The notes under the pieces: generated by a model | Told to the model about the DNA's origin: nothing | The model's input: only the letters and a program-made list of their open reading frames with translations | The model's database searches: none | Translations under genes and position numbers: made by a program | Source: Parapedobacter pyrenivorans_A | Lineage (GTDB): Bacteria; Bacteroidota; Bacteroidia; Sphingobacteriales; Sphingobacteriaceae | NCBI RefSeq assembly: GCF_041925275.1 | Contig: NZ_JBHEUZ010000018.1 | Span: 1 to 64,000 of the forward strand | DNA: 64,000 bases | Reading direction: 5' to 3' | In this document: positions 61,680 to 64,000 of the stretch, in pieces | Layout: every line of letters begins with the position of its first letter | Position numbering within the stretch: the first letter of the stretch is position 1

Positions 61680-62930
61680 TTACCTAAATCGATATCCCGT
61701 TTCCAGCATTTGCGAAAAAGCGTTGGGGCCCAGGTCCACCGCGATGGACCGTCCATCCAGCACCGGGCTCACCGTGCCTTCCGCCGCTAGGTATTCTTCC
61801 ACGGCGTCGTGCAAGGTATAACTTTTTATGGATACATTTTCAGCGTTCGGCATGCGGCACAACACGTGGATGGGTTCACGGGTCCGGTTGCACGAAGCCA
61901 TGCGGTAAGTGCTGTCCAGTTCCATCGGTTTTCCCTGTATGGTCACTTCCACCACCCGTTCGCCCATTTCCTTCGAGCTATCGAACCTCAACGTCATGCC
62001 CGAAAAGCGCACCAGCCAGCCGCCGAACCGCTTGGCCGGGTTTTTGGCAAATACATTGTTGATTTCCTTTTCCAGCCAATCCTTTATTTGCTGCCCGGTT
62101 ACCTCGCCTACCTTCATGTGCTCGTCTACGGGCAGCATGCGCCACAGGTCTTCTTTGGTAATGGCCATACGCCCGGTTTCGTCGGGCAGGATGGGCACAC
62201 CGAACCGAAACCCGTTTGACGTTGCGAAATCCGCGCCCGATTTCCAAAGCAGCGCATCGGTAATCAGGTTGTCCATGGGGTTTTCTACCACCAGGTAGCG
62301 GTACATCGGCGTTGTCGTGTAGCCCAGTATCCGTTGCATTTCCTCTTTGTGAGGCAACAGTGCCTGGTCGACCAGCGCTTGCATTTCCAGGTCGGCCGGA
62401 TACGCTCCCGGATCCACTTCCAGCAGTTCATAGTCGTAGCCAACCACCTCGCCGTTGTTGATTTTCAGGTCTAGCCTGCCCACGAAAGAACCAAAGGCAC
62501 CCGGCTCCACCACCTTGCTGTATTTCCCCTCAATGGGTTCGCGGATACGCTCATGCGTATCGTTGCCTAAGATGAAATCGACACCCTCCACGGCCGGGTT
62601 ATCGGCCAACAGCACCTGTTTGGAAATGCCGATGTGGGCAACAAGAAGGAGTACATCAACCCCCTGGTGGTCTTTCAACTCCCTAACCAAGGCACGGAGG
62701 TTCTGTTCCACCTCCTCGAATTTCAGGCCTTCGCTGAAACCCGGGTTCTGGCGAATGGGCACCTCCGGGTCGTTGTACGCAATGAATCCCAGCTTCACAC
62801 CTTTCTTCTCCACCACCCAATACGGCGGAAAAATCGGCGAATCGTCGGCTTCGTGGTACATATTCGATACAATGACGTTGGCGTTGTACGCCTCCATCAC
62901 CTCCAGCATGGCCTGCTTGCCGTAAATCAC
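61680..62930 (-). CDS. 5'-nucleotidase/SoxB-like protein, N-terminally truncated
   Basis: 416 residues from a GTG at 62930 that overlaps the DoxX stop codon (GTGA). Homology to bifunctional metallophosphatase/5'-nucleotidases (SoxB-related) starts abruptly: upstream in frame reads PAIPGNWEVIYGKQAM, the middle of the catalytic domain, and the N-terminal metal ligands (D-x-H) are absent. VAHIGISKQ and GNDTHERI and the C-terminal domain (from about 200) are intact. The missing part is not in another frame, because that DNA is doxX. The protein cannot form a complete dinuclear site, so it is probably inactive. A deletion fused it to the doxX end. Confidence 0.75.
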   Translation of the reverse strand: MIYGKQAMLEVMEAYNANVIVSNMYHEADDSPIFPPYWVVEKKGVKLGFIAYNDPEVPIRQNPGFSEGLKFEEVEQNLRALVRELKDHQGVDVLLLVAHIGISKQVLLADNPAVEGVDFILGNDTHERIREPIEGKYSKVVEPGAFGSFVGRLDLKINNGEVVGYDYELLEVDPGAYPADLEMQALVDQALLPHKEEMQRILGYTTTPMYRYLVVENPMDNLITDALLWKSGADFATSNGFRFGVPILPDETGRMAITKEDLWRMLPVDEHMKVGEVTGQQIKDWLEKEINNVFAKNPAKRFGGWLVRFSGMTLRFDSSKEMGERVVEVTIQGKPMELDSTYRMASCNRTREPIHVLCRMPNAENVSIKSYTLHDAVEEYLAAEGTVSPVLDGRSIAVDLGPNAFSQMLETGYRFR

Positions 62931-63274
62931 CTCCCAATTGCCGGGGATAGCGGGCCGTGGAGCCAGCCATTCCCCATCTGGATGGTGATGGTAATGGGGA
63001 TTAACGTAAGGAACAGTACCGCGGCCGACCAGCGGGTGAATACGCCGAGCATAAAGGCCACCCCGAAAATGAGCAACACATAGCCCGATATAATCCCCAG
63101 TGTGTAAGGTGCGCCGAATACCTGTGCAAAGCCGCCGAACGTTGCTTGCTGTATGCGCTGCGCCACCCCTCCAGCGTTCAGTAGATGTGAAACTCCCGCT
63201 GTGATGAATATCGCACTGACTGCTATACGCAGTATGAAAACGGACAATCCGTTGATGTTATTTTCTTTTTCCAT
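62927..63274 (-). CDS. DoxX-family membrane protein, C-terminally truncated
   Basis: 115 residues from the ATG at 63274 (an ATG at 63280 is equally possible). Three helices visible (FILRIAVSAIFITAGVSHLL; LGIISGYVLLIFGVAFMLGV; SAAVLFLTLIPITITIQMG); the fourth helix normal for DoxX, after the GPL of NGWLHGPL, is replaced by SPAIGR and a stop. The break coincides with the start of the SoxB-like fragment. DoxX proteins are linked to thiosulfate:quinone oxidoreductase in archaea and to redox complexes elsewhere. Confidence 0.78.
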   Translation of the reverse strand: MEKENNINGLSVFILRIAVSAIFITAGVSHLLNAGGVAQRIQQATFGGFAQVFGAPYTLGIISGYVLLIFGVAFMLGVFTRWSAAVLFLTLIPITITIQMGNGWLHGPLSPAIGR

Positions 63275-63336
63275 ATACATTGGTTTTGACAATTGATGAA
63301 TGAACCCGACCTCGGATTGCTGTACGCGGTGGGCCG

Positions 63337-63684
63337 TCAAGTCAAAAATTGCTGGTAACGGATATGGGAGGGGATTTTTTCCTTAAATAATACGTAATGG
63401 TCCGGAATAGGCAGCCTGAGCCGGGAGGCAATCAACGTAGTCGGTGAATAACGGTAATCAGCCAAAATCTGTGGCAACAAACGCAGGTTATTATGCTTCC
63501 GGGCGTCCACGGTTACCGAACAGAGCGAAGCACAGTTGATTTTAGCCGAACGGCTGCCTGCGTTTTGTTCGCTCTCCGGGTAGTATTGCTGCTTCCAGTC
63601 TTTTTTAACCGAACAGGGAACCGCTAATGCCATCGCCAGCAAAACGATGACTACCCGACGATATGTTGTAAACTGTTGAAACAT
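63337..63684 (-). CDS. Small exported protein of unknown function
   Basis: 115 residues from the ATG at 63684; the frame continues to 63723, but the promoter of this operon lies within that part. N-terminal signal-like helix (VVIVLLAMALAVPCSV). A Cys follows it but the context is not a classical lipobox. The remainder has repeated hydrophobic and basic residues with C-x3-C (NCASLCSV). No family recognised. First gene of the operon with doxX and the SoxB-like fragment, under site 5. Confidence 0.65.
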   Translation of the reverse strand: MFQQFTTYRRVVIVLLAMALAVPCSVKKDWKQQYYPESEQNAGSRSAKINCASLCSVTVDARKHNNLRLLPQILADYRYSPTTLIASRLRLPIPDHYVLFKEKIPSHIRYQQFLT

Positions 63685-63705
63685 CCAGTACGTTCTCAAA
63701 CCCTG

Positions 63706-63713
63706 CAAAGGTA
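63706..63713 (-). promoter_or_regulatory. -7 promoter box of the small-protein/doxX operon (TACCTTTG)
   Basis: Exact TAnnTTTG on the minus strand; its first base, 63713, is 29.5 bp from the centre of site 5. Confidence 0.75.
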
Positions 63714-63735
63714 AGCAGGGCAATCCGGGCGGTTT

Positions 63736-63749
63736 GTAACATCAGTTAC
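63736..63749. promoter_or_regulatory. Crp/Fnr-type site 5, minus-strand operon promoter
   Basis: GTAACATCAGTTAC inside a TGTAAC-ATCA-GTTACA palindrome, centre 63742.5. It faces the minus-strand -7 box at 63713-63706. No -7 box is found at the matching distance on the plus strand, so the pirin gene is probably not activated from it. Confidence 0.78.
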
Positions 63750-63802
63750 ACAACGGTCAGGGCCAAATATTATTCGTAATTTAGAGGTTTAATTCATTCG
63801 TT

Positions 63803-64000
63803 ATGCTTGATATCGTTATAGCGGCCCGGACGGCCGAAATCTCCGAAGGTTTCGCGGTAAAGCGCATCCTCCCCTACCAGCTTCGCCGGATGGTGGGGCC
63901 GTTTATCTTCATGGACCATGGCGGCCCCGTGAATATCCCCGCAGCGAGCGCGACCAGTCTGGATGTGTTGCCACACCCCCATATCGGCCTCTCCACCGTG
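63803..64000 (+). CDS. Pirin-family protein, N-terminal part
   Basis: 66 codons, then the window ends. The translated start contains GFAVKRILPYQLRRMVGPFIFMDH cut after the metal ligand region, and PHPHIGLSTV near 57-66; these are pirin (cupin) motifs with the iron-binding His residues. Pirins act as quercetinase-like enzymes or redox-sensitive cofactors. The C-terminal half lies outside the window. Confidence 0.88.
   Translation, partial: MLDIVIAARTAEISEGFAVKRILPYQLRRMVGPFIFMDHGGPVNIPAASATSLDVLPHPHIGLSTV

Noticed and set aside
62683..62970. A 95-codon minus-strand frame across the doxX/SoxB-like junction
   Set aside because: Out of frame with both families and without any recognisable motif; it is a shadow frame.
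63772..63802. A Crp/Fnr-activated promoter for the pirin gene from site 5
   Set aside because: No TAnnTTTG-like box occurs 29.5 bp to the right of the palindrome centre, whereas an exact box exists on the minus side.

Overview
The window comes from a member of the Bacteroidota, most likely family Sphingobacteriaceae. Evidence: a SusC/SusD polysaccharide-utilisation locus with a DUF6377-type regulator, Reg_prop beta-propeller proteins, DUF5004 and DUF6132 families, and many promoters of the Bacteroidota form (a TTTG box, 17-19 bp, then TAnnTTTG). Shine-Dalgarno sequences are generally absent. No rRNA, phage or CRISPR array was seen.

Layout. 1-76: 5' end of a group IIC intron on the minus strand, inserted just after the terminator of the aquaporin gene aqpZ. 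1111-6538: xylose module, a Tat-exported Gfo/Idh/MocA oxidoreductase and a LacI-type repressor divergent from xylB-xylA, with promoters and operator readable. 6590-15207: housekeeping and miscellaneous genes (DAO-type oxidoreductase, outer-membrane barrel, ruvB, dolichol-phosphate-mannose-synthase-like glycosyltransferase, peptide transporter, thiolase). 15342-19289: manganese/zinc ABC transporter whose first permease carries a C-terminal MntR/DtxR-like domain. 19301-27124: VOC protein, tRNA-Leu(CAA), a membrane-bound winged-helix regulator divergent from a seven-repeat propeller lipoprotein, a DEAD-box helicase, a serine hydrolase and ychF. 27230-38367: polysaccharide-utilisation locus (regulator, two accessory exported proteins, SusC, SusD, GH71/99-like and GH97 enzymes). 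38417-38790: tRNA-Arg(CCG) followed by a tandem array of its own 3' tail plus terminator. 38808-42657: sugar-acid module (SDR, IlvD/Edd dehydratase, MFS). 42721-52977: exopolysaccharide operon on the minus strand (Wzx flippase, five glycosyltransferases, a polymerase, a beta-helix protein and a polyprenyl sugar-phosphate transferase).

53027-64000 is a sulfide/persulfide region. It encodes a sulfide:quinone oxidoreductase, a split YeeE/YedE transporter, a Crp/Fnr regulator with a Cys-x5-Cys-Cys cluster, a TauE/SafE exporter, a CstB-like metallo-beta-lactamase/rhodanese protein, a rhodanese, two small membrane proteins, a thioredoxin, a DoxX protein and an N-terminally truncated SoxB-like protein. 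The strongest new observation is that five promoters here carry the palindrome GTAAC-N4-GTTAC (one with a single mismatch), each with its centre exactly 29.5 bp from the first base of the -7 box. That is the geometry of class II Crp/Fnr activation and defines a candidate regulon for the locally encoded regulator.

Functional assignments rest on sequence motifs and family knowledge only; no database search was run.
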